Of a stretch of DNA of 64,000 bases, positions 35,759 to 45,153 are shown one piece after another. Position 1 is the first letter of the stretch. Every line of letters begins with the position of its first letter. Location: assembly GCF_913773735.1 (NCBI RefSeq), contig NZ_CAJYEB010000030.1:62001-126000 (forward strand), read 5' to 3'. This DNA comes from an uncultured Massilia sp. (GTDB taxonomy: Bacteria > Pseudomonadota > Gammaproteobacteria > Burkholderiales > Burkholderiaceae_D). The translations under genes were made by a program, and so were the position numbers. The notes beneath the pieces are model-generated. The model saw only the letters and a program-made list of their open reading frames with translations, did no database searches and was not told the origin of the DNA.

Positions 35759-38700
35759 ACTCGTCCAAGCACTCGCAAGCATCGTCCGCAACAAGGTAGT
35801 CGCGGCCACCCAGGGGCGCGGCACCGGGCGGCTGGAATCCCGCTTCATCTTCAACGGCCCGCCGCTGGAAATCCTCGACGCGGTCTTCGAAGAACTAGCC
35901 AGGGATGGCGGCATCCAGATCAGCCAGGCGGGACAGGCGCCTGCGTCCATTCCCGTCCTCCTGCAACTCCCGCAGGAGGCGATCGCTGGCCCCAACCCCG
36001 GCATCGGCCGTTCGGGGCGATGCGACGAGAGCCACCTCCTCGACATTCGCAACGATCCCGGTAGCCCGAGCTTCGTCGCGCTGGTGCCCCCCGGACAGTA
36101 CAACAACCGGTCGGTCACCTCGACCACTGAGGAATTCGGGATCGCCCCGGCCGGCAACAGGGTCCATGCGAGCTTCGATGAATGGTGGAAGGATGGCTTT
36201 GTCCAGGACCTGCTACTAGAGGGACTGCGGGTCGCCGGGCTTGAACGGGACTCCGAGGATGCAAGGTCCATGGTCGGCCATGCCGCCGAGGCGCTCGACG
36301 ACATGGACCAGCACAAGGGAAGCCGCAAGGCCGCGTGGCGGCTGCTCGCGCGCATCTTCGCGATCGCGGACGCCAAGGGGGACTTGTCGCCCGGCCAGGC
36401 TCTGGCGCTGGCCTGCGGCGTCCCGCCGATGGCGGATGGAAGCGTCTCGGCCAGGGAGCAACTCGACGTCCTCTCGAAGGTCGCCGACGAAATGGCCGAC
36501 GGGTTCAGGACCGGCGTCGACCGGATCGCCGCCGGGGCCGACGATCCGACGCGACAAGCACTTGCCGGCTTCCTGGCGCATGTCCAGGCCAAGTGCAACA
36601 TCCCCACGGCGTTCGATCGCGCGACTCCTGCGTTCTACCTGCCATCCGGCGGCGACACCCTGGAGACTCCGCCCTTCTGGTGGCTGCATCTGGCCACGGA
36701 CCAATGGGCCGAGCTCCTGTCCGAAGGGCCAGGCGACGACGGCACCATGGGCGAACTGTCGATCGCGTGCACGAACGCCATCATCCCCGTGGCAAGGGGG
36801 ATGCCAGCCATCGTGCGCGACAATGTCGAGCTCGCGATATCTGCCACCGCCCGCGGTGACGACCGGCCCGTGGAGGCGACATTGGCCGGTGGCTCGCGCG
36901 GGAAGGACGGGTTCCCCGTCGAGGTAGGCGGGAAGGAGCCGGTGGTAGACGTGCCACCCCATGCCGGCCAAAGGTCGCCCATCGCGTACAAGGTCCAATC
37001 CGATTCGCACAAGCCGGCGTCGACCAAGGTCATCTCGCTCCTCACTTGGATACCGGGAATCATCGTGACCGCGAGGATGGCGACCAAGCTCGCGCCTCCT
37101 AAGAAGCCCGCGCGGGCCAGCGGCGGCGCCCAGTGGGTGTCCACGCTGTCGCTACCCGGCTCGGGACGCTACGAACTCCTCCTGCTAGTCGGACCCGGCA
37201 CGAGCATTGTCGAGGCCAACTGCATGCCCGACGACGCCACGGAAACACTCGACAGCGAACGGAAGTCACTCGACGTCCGCGAGTTGCGCGAAGGCGAGTA
37301 CCAAGTCGAGGTCGAGGTAGAGGGCAAGTACCAGCTCGACGTCTCATACGTGCGCGGAGGGAGCAAGGCTGCCGAGACCTGCACGGTATTCATCGCATGC
37401 GAGGAAGCACGGGAAGAAGGCTGCCGGAGCGAGTTCGAGCGGCTCATCAGGCGCAACCGCCAGCACCTTGACCGGCTCGATAGCAAGTCGGTCATCCGGC
37501 TCGACCGCAACGCTCGCCTGTCCAGCCTGCAGTCGTGGCTGCTCGACGACAAGGCCGTTGCCAGATCCTTCGTCCCGGTCGTGCTTTCCGACGACTATGG
37601 CTCCGTCTGGGCGCCCCCGGACTGGGACTCTCCCGGCGGCCCGGTCATGTCCAAGGCTCGCTTCCTCCACGACCCCAGGCCCGAGCCAGCCCGGTTCTCC
37701 CCGCCACCACGCTTCATCGAGGCACGGGAGGAGATCGCGGCGCGCATTAGGGCCAGCACGGGCGACGACCAGCTCGGGTTGGTGGAGTCGTCGCCTCTCG
37801 GGAAGTGGCTCGCCAGGGACGTGGACGGCTTCCGCGAGCTCGTCGAGGCATACCTCGACAGCTATTCGAGCTGGCTCGCGTCGGATCGCGACGTGGCCAG
37901 CTGGGTGGACACGATCGCGGTGTGCCGGCGCGAGCCAGGCGGGCGGACCCTCGCACGGGTCCCGGAGGCCATCATCCTATCGCCGCTACACCCGCTCCGG
38001 TTGGCGTGGCATTGCCTTGCGCAGCAAGTACTGCATGACGGCGTGGAGGGCGACGAGGACATGCCCTGCCCTGCAGCAAGCATATTGGATCCTGATTGCG
38101 TCCCGGACATCTTGGAGCTGCCGCTCCAGTCCCCCGGCGGGCCTAGTGGCGTGGACCGCCACGACTTCATCTCCGTGGAATGCGACTCCGACTACTGGTC
38201 GGTATTATGGAACGGCACCCAGCTAGGGACGCTCCCAGCGCGCTCGCAGCAAGCGCCCTTCGACGGCGTATTCGGCCTCAAGGTCGGCGGGATCGCGAGT
38301 GGCTTCAGCCCGGCACAAGTCGGCCGTGCACTGGAAGACGTGGCCGACCTCCTTGCCGCGAAGCCCAAGATCAGCCTCGTGGTCTCGAGCGCAGGCGGTA
38401 CCACCGATGCGTGCAACGAAGGACTCGCCACCTGGTGCGCGCGTCGGTTCGGCAGCGACGAAAGGACGGCTCCCCGGCAAGGCGTCGGGCCAAGGCTCAT
38501 GGAGGTGTACGACACCCGTGCGGCGAACCTGCGGCCCGATCAGGCCACGATCGCGAACCTTTCCGAGGACACGCACAACCTAGTGCGCTGGTTCGACAAG
38601 CAACCGCCTGGAACCAAGCCCGACCTCGGCATCATCGCCCAACTCGACTCGACCCAGCCAGAGACGGCCGAGGTGGGCACGCGTTCGCCGCTTGGGCTGG

Positions 38701-41282
38701 GCGGCCTGGTCCGCCACCGGGTCAGGCGCCAGCTCAACAGCTTCTTCCTTAGCGAGTCGCGGCAGGCACGCCCGAGGCCGCCGTCCGGCAACACCTTCGC
38801 CGACAAAGTCGCTAGTTGCATCCTCGCCCTCGAGAACGGCAGCAACGGCCGGACCGGCCTCCAGTTCGCACCCGACGTGCATGCAGTCTCGAGCATGCTC
38901 GACGAGCACCGCGCTGGATTCGTCGCGGTATCGTCCTCGGCGATCGACCCTGCCTGCTTCCTGGGAGGATGGATCCCGGGCACCTACCTGTGGGACTACG
39001 ACCTGCCGTCCTACTCCCAGCGGGCCGGGGATACAAGCGGGTACTACCTGTTGTCCCAAGTCAGGGAAGCCGACCGCGATGCGTTGTCGCGCGTCCTCAA
39101 GCCATTGCTGGGAACCACGGCGCTGGCGACGACCGCCCTCGACGGGGTATTGCTCGAAGTCGCGCGGCGTGGCATCCCGACAGTCCGCGGACTATCGGGC
39201 GACGACACGGGGGCCACGGGAGACCTTGGGCTCTTCATCGCCGCCCGGCTGCTGCAAGACCAGTTCCGCCCATCGGGCAATCTGGACAGCCTGTTGCCGG
39301 TGCTCTCTGGCACCGAAGGCGACGCCTCAATCGCCCTCGTCATCCCGGTCGACCCGTTCCGCGGCTACCTTGCAGACATCGCCCGGTCGCTCGGGAATGG
39401 CAAGAAGGACTTGTCGTTGTCACGCCCCGACTTGCTAGTCGTTGGCATCCAGGCCGGGGAAGGCGGGACAAGGCTCCACCTGACGCCCATCGAGGTCAAG
39501 TTCCGCCAAGGCAGCACGTTTACCTCGGCCGATGCCAAGGACGCGCTCGGGCAAGCCAAGGCGCTCTCCACCCTGTTCCACTCGATGCAGGAACGTGCCA
39601 CCAAGTCCGTGGCCTGGCAACTGGCCTTCCAGCACCTCTTACTCTCCATGGTTGGCTTCGGCCTGCGAGTGTACAGCCTGCACCCGCTGGTCGCCCAGCA
39701 GCAGAAGGTCTGGGCCAGCTACCACGAGCGCATCGCCTCGGCGATCCTGGAGGCCGCCCCCTCGGCCATTGGCATCGACGACAAGGGACGCCTCGTCGTC
39801 GTCGACGCGACCCCGGAAAGCCTCCCGCGCGACCACGACGGGGATGGCTTCTGCGAGACCATCGTGGTATCCACGTCGGATGCCGGCAAGGTCGTGGCGG
39901 GCGATGCACAAGCGTTCTACGACGCGGTCCGCGCCAAGGTCGGCGACTGGGACTTGCTTCCCGTCGCAAGGGAGACCGGCGGCACGGCCGGTCCCGAGAC
40001 CGCACCCCACGACGGCGAGCAGGTGCTTCCCGCGGCCGAGCCAACCCTATTTGGCCTGGACGCCAGTAGCGAGGCAGGAACCGGGGCCGGTGCTTGCGTG
40101 CCGCAGCGCGACGACGACCAGGCGGACGCGGTCCCGCACCCTGCAGCCAAGCTTTGCACGGGCATCCAACTCTCCGTCGGCCGCACCGTCGACGGCTTCG
40201 AGCCGAGGCGCCTTGCCTTGAATATCTCCGATACCAGGCTTAACAACCTGAACATCGGCGTCGTCGGAGACCTTGGCACGGGCAAGACGCAGTTCCTGAA
40301 GTCACTCATCTTCCAAGTCTCCAGAGCCCGAGAGGAGAACAGGGGAATCAAACCACGCTTCCTCATCTTCGACTACAAGCGCGACTATAGCAACCCGGAA
40401 TTCGTTGCAGCCACCGGCGCGAAGGTAGTAAAACCGCAGCACTTGCCATTGAACCTCTTCGACACGACGCCGATTTCCGAGTCGTTCACGCCTTGGCTGG
40501 ACAGGTTCCGCTTCTTCACGGATGTCCTCGACAAGGTGTATTCCGGCATCGGGCCGGTCCAGCGCGACAAGCTGAAGGGGGCTGTCCGCAATGCCTACGA
40601 ATCCTGCAATGCGCGGGAGGCACAGCCGACCATATACGATATTCATGCCGAATATCGTGAACTACTCGGTGGAAAATCCGACTCCCCGATGGCGATCATC
40701 GACGACCTCGTGGACATGGAGATCTTCGAGCGCGATTCCGGCAAGACGAAGACGTTCGACGAGTTCATGGATGGCATCGTGGTCGTGTCGCTGGATACGT
40801 TAGGACAAGACGACCGCAGCAAGAACATGCTTGTCGCTATAATGCTAAACATGTTCTACGAGAACATGCTCCGGACACCCAAGCGCCCTTTCGAGGGAAG
40901 CGACCCGCAGCTGCGCGTCATTGACTCGTACTTGCTTGTAGACGAGGCAGATAACATCATGCGCTACGAGTTCGACGTGCTTCGGAAGCTGCTTCTCCAA
41001 GGACGGGAGTTCGGTGCAGGGATAATCCTGGCGTCGCAGTACCTGAGACACTTCAAGGCCAACGCAACCGACTATAAGGAACCATTGATGACATGGTTCA
41101 TCCACAAGGTACCCAACGTGGCACCAGGGGAACTCGGCACCTTGGGGTTCACTTCCGACCTCGGGGACTTGTCGGAGCGGGTCAAGACCTTGCCGAATCA
41201 TCACTGCCTCTACAAGTCGTTCAACGTGGCGGGGGAAGTGATCAGGGGAAATCCATTCTACGAGGTCATCAAGGAGGAATAG
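35751..41282 (+). CDS. 1843-residue protein: PD-(D/E)xK-like nuclease motif plus HerA/FtsK-type ATPase (DptH-like)
   Basis: The carboxy third (from ~1490) is a HerA/FtsK-class motor: Walker A NIGVVGDLGTGKTQFLKS (~1502), then FLIFDYKRDY, Walker B YLLVDEADNIM (~1727) and GAGIILASQYLRHF, a sensor region typical of hexameric DNA translocases. Upstream, SRPDLLVVGIQ (~1222) and, about 20 residues on, LTPIEVKFRQGS (~1244) form the D...(I/V)ExK core of PD-(D/E)xK nucleases. Residues 1-1200 are unassigned. A motor fused to a nuclease is the expected restriction effector: it would load and cut DNA lacking the methyl mark, or the reverse. DptH, the large ATPase of phosphorothioation-dependent restriction, has a similar size and end. 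Not known: whether the nuclease is active, and what it reads. Confidence 0.75.
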   Translation: MNRLVQALASIVRNKVVAATQGRGTGRLESRFIFNGPPLEILDAVFEELARDGGIQISQAGQAPASIPVLLQLPQEAIAGPNPGIGRSGRCDESHLLDIRNDPGSPSFVALVPPGQYNNRSVTSTTEEFGIAPAGNRVHASFDEWWKDGFVQDLLLEGLRVAGLERDSEDARSMVGHAAEALDDMDQHKGSRKAAWRLLARIFAIADAKGDLSPGQALALACGVPPMADGSVSAREQLDVLSKVADEMADGFRTGVDRIAAGADDPTRQALAGFLAHVQAKCNIPTAFDRATPAFYLPSGGDTLETPPFWWLHLATDQWAELLSEGPGDDGTMGELSIACTNAIIPVARGMPAIVRDNVELAISATARGDDRPVEATLAGGSRGKDGFPVEVGGKEPVVDVPPHAGQRSPIAYKVQSDSHKPASTKVISLLTWIPGIIVTARMATKLAPPKKPARASGGAQWVSTLSLPGSGRYELLLLVGPGTSIVEANCMPDDATETLDSERKSLDVRELREGEYQVEVEVEGKYQLDVSYVRGGSKAAETCTVFIACEEAREEGCRSEFERLIRRNRQHLDRLDSKSVIRLDRNARLSSLQSWLLDDKAVARSFVPVVLSDDYGSVWAPPDWDSPGGPVMSKARFLHDPRPEPARFSPPPRFIEAREEIAARIRASTGDDQLGLVESSPLGKWLARDVDGFRELVEAYLDSYSSWLASDRDVASWVDTIAVCRREPGGRTLARVPEAIILSPLHPLRLAWHCLAQQVLHDGVEGDEDMPCPAASILDPDCVPDILELPLQSPGGPSGVDRHDFISVECDSDYWSVLWNGTQLGTLPARSQQAPFDGVFGLKVGGIASGFSPAQVGRALEDVADLLAAKPKISLVVSSAGGTTDACNEGLATWCARRFGSDERTAPRQGVGPRLMEVYDTRAANLRPDQATIANLSEDTHNLVRWFDKQPPGTKPDLGIIAQLDSTQPETAEVGTRSPLGLGGLVRHRVRRQLNSFFLSESRQARPRPPSGNTFADKVASCILALENGSNGRTGLQFAPDVHAVSSMLDEHRAGFVAVSSSAIDPACFLGGWIPGTYLWDYDLPSYSQRAGDTSGYYLLSQVREADRDALSRVLKPLLGTTALATTALDGVLLEVARRGIPTVRGLSGDDTGATGDLGLFIAARLLQDQFRPSGNLDSLLPVLSGTEGDASIALVIPVDPFRGYLADIARSLGNGKKDLSLSRPDLLVVGIQAGEGGTRLHLTPIEVKFRQGSTFTSADAKDALGQAKALSTLFHSMQERATKSVAWQLAFQHLLLSMVGFGLRVYSLHPLVAQQQKVWASYHERIASAILEAAPSAIGIDDKGRLVVVDATPESLPRDHDGDGFCETIVVSTSDAGKVVAGDAQAFYDAVRAKVGDWDLLPVARETGGTAGPETAPHDGEQVLPAAEPTLFGLDASSEAGTGAGACVPQRDDDQADAVPHPAAKLCTGIQLSVGRTVDGFEPRRLALNISDTRLNNLNIGVVGDLGTGKTQFLKSLIFQVSRAREENRGIKPRFLIFDYKRDYSNPEFVAATGAKVVKPQHLPLNLFDTTPISESFTPWLDRFRFFTDVLDKVYSGIGPVQRDKLKGAVRNAYESCNAREAQPTIYDIHAEYRELLGGKSDSPMAIIDDLVDMEIFERDSGKTKTFDEFMDGIVVVSLDTLGQDDRSKNMLVAIMLNMFYENMLRTPKRPFEGSDPQLRVIDSYLLVDEADNIMRYEFDVLRKLLLQGREFGAGIILASQYLRHFKANATDYKEPLMTWFIHKVPNVAPGELGTLGFTSDLGDLSERVKTLPNHHCLYKSFNVAGEVIRGNPFYEVIKEE

Positions 41283-41315
41283 GCATGGCGCAAGGGTTAG
41301 GTGAAAGGCCGCGAG

Positions 41316-41765
41316 ATGGTTGATTTCCTTACTCCTGCCCAGCGGTCGGAGCGGATGTCCCGCATCCGCGGCAAGGACAGCCAGCCAGAGCTTGCCTTGC
41401 GACGCGTCCTCCACCGCCAGGGCCTGCGCTACAGGTTGCACGCCAAGGAACTGCCGGGGAAGCCCGACCTTGTCTTCCCGCGCTACAAGGCAGTCGTCTT
41501 CGTCCATGGCTGTTTCTGGCACCGGCACGGAGGATGCAACATCGCCACAACCCCGAAGAGCAACACACCCTTCTGGGTCGAGAAGTTCGAGAAGAACGTG
41601 GCACGTGATTCGCGTGTTGCGGCTACGCTCAGGGAACTCGGATGGCGCGTATTTGTCGTATGGGAATGCGAGCTTTCACCGAGCAAACTACAGAGTACTG
41701 GAGAGCAGCTCGTGTCAGCAATCCGCAGCGGTACCCAACCGGCGGCCAACGAAGTATGTCAATAA
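41316..41765 (+). CDS. vsr: Very-short-patch (Vsr) mismatch endonuclease
   Basis: A 149-residue Vsr protein. It nicks beside T:G mismatches produced when 5-methylcytosine loses its amino group. MVDFLTPAQRSERMSRIRGKDS, PGKPDLVFPRYKAVVFVHGCFWHRH and GWRVFVVWECEL are all family hallmarks; the metal-binding Asp (PDLVF) and catalytic His in FWHRH are intact, and the Cys/His cluster around HRHGGC is normal. It lies 33 bp after the effector gene on the same strand. Vsr beside C5-methyltransferases is usual; its target should match one of the two methyltransferases here. An alternative GTG start at 41301 exists. Confidence 0.93.
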   Translation: MVDFLTPAQRSERMSRIRGKDSQPELALRRVLHRQGLRYRLHAKELPGKPDLVFPRYKAVVFVHGCFWHRHGGCNIATTPKSNTPFWVEKFEKNVARDSRVAATLRELGWRVFVVWECELSPSKLQSTGEQLVSAIRSGTQPAANEVCQ

Positions 41766-41884
41766 ATAGCTGTAATGACCAGCTGGACAATAGATCAGCA
41801 AGCCTACCGCTCCAATGTCGGTCAGTGTAATAGAGATGTTTCGAGTGGTAAGCGATTACATGCCCCACCACTTGTGCCCAACCC

Positions 41885-42796
41885 TCAGTTTTTTAACAAG
41901 GCAAAGATCTCCTCGAACGCCTCTTGTTTTTTCAGCAGTGCAAGTCGCAGTTCGCGCATTTCTTCGCTAGTAAATTCCTCTCCCTTCTTGTTTAGAAGCT
42001 TCCTTGAAAAGCCGTCTATCTCGACGCGTACGTGCGCAAGATCGTTTCTTTTTGGCATAATTTTTTCAGCATACTCCAGCAATTCCTTATCGTGCTTATC
42101 ATGGCCACCTATGAGCCGCAAAGCCTTGCGCAATAGATGCAATCGATCCGCGCTTGTATAAACGAGATGCTTATCAAATAGCTCAGAAATGTGGCTAATC
42201 TTCTGGAGCTCACCTATATGCGCCTCGAATTTTTCCTTGATGTTGTCGACTTTCTCGAGAATCTTTTCCAATATTTCTTTTTGTCTTTCATCGTCACCTT
42301 TCTCGAATATATGAAGCAGGCTATCGTTCACGTAATGATCAATGTCACTCGTAGCCCCCATCACCAAGCCTCGTGAATGGTCGATGTCCAGTACTTTTTT
42401 TACAAGGGTTTGAAAAACCCCCTCTGCAGTGTCAGGTAAATCGTCGCGACTGGATAAATATATTCCGCTAACATCTGCTGCCCTAAGGTACTCGCGAAGA
42501 TTGTTCGCTTGGGCTGAATAGAATATTACATCTTTGAACGGTAGGTTACGGCGCACTTCCTTCAGGCCTTCATCACCATTAGGACCATTATCAAGGTTAT
42601 AGTCCATCAAAATCAGGTCAATATGATCGGAGAACACATTGTCCGTTATATATTTTTTCGCCTCCTCGACCGAAATCGCAAACTGCACCTTTAGACGAAA
42701 GCCTTCTGCCCTGATTAGTCGTTCGAGCCTCTCTTTCTGCGCTTGAACACTATCCTGCAGATCCTCGACCCATAAAACGTTAAAATCCAGCCTCAT
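41885..42796 (-). CDS. Receiver-domain protein with helical output
   Basis: A 303-residue protein. Residues 1-130 form a response-regulator receiver domain: acidic pair VLWVEDL (E11, D12), phospho-acceptor D65 in LILMDYNLDNG and S94 in VIFYSAQ. The usual beta-5 Lys-Pro is replaced by YLSSRDDL, so phosphate handling may be unusual. Residues ~140-303 are helical with no DNA-binding motif that I recognise; RLHLLRKALRLIGGHDKHDK and KIMPKRNDLAHVRVEIDG resemble HEPN-like or structural helices. The start overlaps the GHKL gene stop (ATGA), making an operon. GC is clearly below the neighbouring operon. Confidence 0.78.
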   Translation of the reverse strand: MRLDFNVLWVEDLQDSVQAQKERLERLIRAEGFRLKVQFAISVEEAKKYITDNVFSDHIDLILMDYNLDNGPNGDEGLKEVRRNLPFKDVIFYSAQANNLREYLRAADVSGIYLSSRDDLPDTAEGVFQTLVKKVLDIDHSRGLVMGATSDIDHYVNDSLLHIFEKGDDERQKEILEKILEKVDNIKEKFEAHIGELQKISHISELFDKHLVYTSADRLHLLRKALRLIGGHDKHDKELLEYAEKIMPKRNDLAHVRVEIDGFSRKLLNKKGEEFTSEEMRELRLALLKKQEAFEEIFALLKN

Positions 42797-45153
42797 TCCG
42801 AAATCCTGATCAAAAAGTGGGCGCCGCGACCGTTGGGCCCGTGAAAAACGTCAATCGAACCATTCATCTGACCCAAAACGTGCCTGACATGATACAGCCC
42901 GAGCCCCGACCCATCAGTAGTAGTAAACCCTTTTTCGAAGACTCGATCAAGCTGCTCTATCTTGCTACTAAATCCCTTACCATCGTCGATGACGTCAATG
43001 TGCAAACCGCCTTTGTTGGGATGGCTAATTTTGAAAGTTATAGTTCCAGCGCGCGCTTTCTTTGCGTTGGCAACAAGGTTATCTATTACGACTGAAATAT
43101 CGATGGGTTTGAACTTTTGCACAAACAGTTGCCCGTCGCTCTCCACCTTTATTTCCATGGGACCATGGAGGAAGTCACGAGCAACACCATCGATGTACTC
43201 CCTCACATACTCACCGACATCGGCTTCGATCTTCTCAGACGCCAACCTGAAATTGGCCTTCGTGGCAAATTTGGAGACACCCATAATTCGCTTATTGATC
43301 AAGGCAATCCGTTCAAGCGCGTTAACAATATCCTCTGTCCGCACGACTTCTTTCCCAGCAATATGAACAAAAAAGTTCTCGAGTTGCTGATTGATATCAA
43401 CAGAATAGATTGTCACCTGATGATGCAGGTTAAGGATTGTATCCGTATCCAGCGTAGAGATCGAAGTCAGAAATAAATTGCGCTTCTTCTCTTCTAACAG
43501 TTGTTCTTGCGCTTTTGCTGATGCATATTCAGCTACTCGAGCTCGTTCAAGGGCAACTTCTTTTGCAGCTCTTTCTTCATCAGCTTGTCGCCTTGCTGCT
43601 TCTTCCGATTTACGTAACTCGACAAATCTACGTTCCGCGCTCTCTATATTTTGGAAAAGATCGGCATCCTTTGTTTTTTCGGCGATGGCCCGTAAACTTA
43701 TTAGAGAGCCTTCAAATTGAGTCGATCGCTCGTCTAGAATATTGATGAGCTGCTTGCTGTACTCGATTAACTCAATTCCAGCACTATCTACAAGCTTGGC
43801 GACTGCCGTTGCTACGCGGGCTTTGCCTGAGTCAGTCAACAGTCTGGATATATCGCCTGAATGCTTGTCCTCCTTATCAACAAATGTGACAGGGACGACA
43901 TAGCGCTCAAGCCTCTTCAAGCAATGTTCATAGAAGCATCTTTTGAGTTGAACGACTGCCGGTGTCTCTACCAGACCGCCATCACGACTCGATGGCTCAT
44001 GAAAATCATCATCTGTCCCTGATACGTCGATTCGTCCGATTACGTCTCGCGTTCCTAGAAATCTCGCATACCCTTGTTGCTTGCGCCGATCCATTCCGAA
44101 CCAATCGTCACCTTCCTCTCCAACCGGAAAAACTCGGAAACCATTTCGGAAAAGGAATACAGCACCAAATTGAACGGAGGGGACCCCCATACGTCGAGAA
44201 AAAGTTTGCTTTGCTGATTGATTCAAGAAAAAAATCTGGCAACGAAAACCAGAATGAAGGAGCAAAGGATATTCATTCGGCTCCCGGATCCGATAGATTA
44301 GCTCACCTCGGTCGATCAGGGAACTCTCTATAAATTCACCGACAGTGTCAATACGAACACTTATAAACGTGGTTTTTTCCTGCAACGTCGAAAAAATGAA
44401 ATTCCCGACCGGGCCATTTACTATGGAATTTGGAGCTGGCTCGCTGTCTTTTCGCTTTCCATTTGTTAGATACAAACGGTCCTGCTGGATCTCTGCGGGA
44501 GCATGGATCGCAATATTAAATCCGTCGACCTCTGCCCCGAACGGGTTGATGAGCTTTGCAAGCGCCGACTTTAGCCTTAAAATTGCACTTCTATTCCATT
44601 CGCGGCGCGTGTTCTCGATACTTATGACTGTACCATGCGCTCGATCAGCGACTTCCTCTGGCAATTCGAAAGCCGGCGAATGGGCTGAATAGCCAAGCTC
44701 GATATCCTCGAAATGCCTCAAGTGGTCTCTATCAAAAAGGCTCCAATCGACCACCAACGAGTGTACGTTGCTGCCACCTTCCGTACGGTGTCTCGTCTGG
44801 AGGCGGACTACCTGCCCTAGACGGTCTGAAGAGAACCTGCCGATGCCCTTGCTACCGGCATAGTGATGGCGGTCAGCTATGTCATCCCGAAAATCGTTTG
44901 ACCTATTCTTCCCGCGTTTTGATGAATAAGCGACAAATAGCCACTTATTGCGAATATCGTCGTAGGTCATGCCGACGCCGTTATCAGCGATAACTATCCG
45001 TCGATCCCCGAAATAAAGATCGACCTGCTTTGCGCCAGCGTCAAACGAGTTTTTGACTAACTCGAATATTGCGACCTCATCATCTGTAATGAGGTCGCTG
45101 CCCAGCACACTCTTGAGACCACTACTTACGTCAAAGTGTAAATCAGTTGCCAC
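42793..45153 (-). CDS. Protein with two GHKL ATPase domains (Hsp90/MORC-type and histidine-kinase-type)
   Basis: A 786-residue protein. Residues ~10-110 form an amino-terminal GHKL site: ELVKNSFDAGA (N box), VIADNGVGMTYDD (G1) and YAGSKGIGRF (G2), as in Hsp90, MutL and MORC proteins. A long Glu/Arg/Ala coiled coil follows at ~490-565, then a LNLHHQVTIYS segment (~572) that may be an H box. A second GHKL domain at ~655-786 has NLVANAKKA, VIDDGKGFSS and TDGSGLGLYHVR, as in sensor kinases. It could sense a nucleic-acid or protein clamp state and phosphorylate the receiver protein. GTG 45153 has AAGGA before it; TTG 45195 is a longer alternative. Convergent with the vsr gene, lower GC, probably a separately acquired module. 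Confidence 0.8.
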   Translation of the reverse strand: MATDLHFDVSSGLKSVLGSDLITDDEVAIFELVKNSFDAGAKQVDLYFGDRRIVIADNGVGMTYDDIRNKWLFVAYSSKRGKNRSNDFRDDIADRHHYAGSKGIGRFSSDRLGQVVRLQTRHRTEGGSNVHSLVVDWSLFDRDHLRHFEDIELGYSAHSPAFELPEEVADRAHGTVISIENTRREWNRSAILRLKSALAKLINPFGAEVDGFNIAIHAPAEIQQDRLYLTNGKRKDSEPAPNSIVNGPVGNFIFSTLQEKTTFISVRIDTVGEFIESSLIDRGELIYRIREPNEYPLLLHSGFRCQIFFLNQSAKQTFSRRMGVPSVQFGAVFLFRNGFRVFPVGEEGDDWFGMDRRKQQGYARFLGTRDVIGRIDVSGTDDDFHEPSSRDGGLVETPAVVQLKRCFYEHCLKRLERYVVPVTFVDKEDKHSGDISRLLTDSGKARVATAVAKLVDSAGIELIEYSKQLINILDERSTQFEGSLISLRAIAEKTKDADLFQNIESAERRFVELRKSEEAARRQADEERAAKEVALERARVAEYASAKAQEQLLEEKKRNLFLTSISTLDTDTILNLHHQVTIYSVDINQQLENFFVHIAGKEVVRTEDIVNALERIALINKRIMGVSKFATKANFRLASEKIEADVGEYVREYIDGVARDFLHGPMEIKVESDGQLFVQKFKPIDISVVIDNLVANAKKARAGTITFKISHPNKGGLHIDVIDDGKGFSSKIEQLDRVFEKGFTTTDGSGLGLYHVRHVLGQMNGSIDVFHGPNGRGAHFLIRISE

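Noticed and set aside
28781..41282. BREX, DISARM, Dnd/Ssp or Druantia assignment
   Set aside because: No PglX/PglZ/BrxL, no DISARM DUF1998 protein or SNF2-like helicase, no DndA-E or SspA-D, and no DruE-type helicase. Only the trio's order and the large ATPase recall DptFGH.
42793..45153. GHKL protein as a MutL replacement for the broken mismatch repair
   Set aside because: Its first domain resembles MutL/Hsp90 only in the ATP site; there is no MutL carboxy domain, and the second half is a sensor-kinase type domain.
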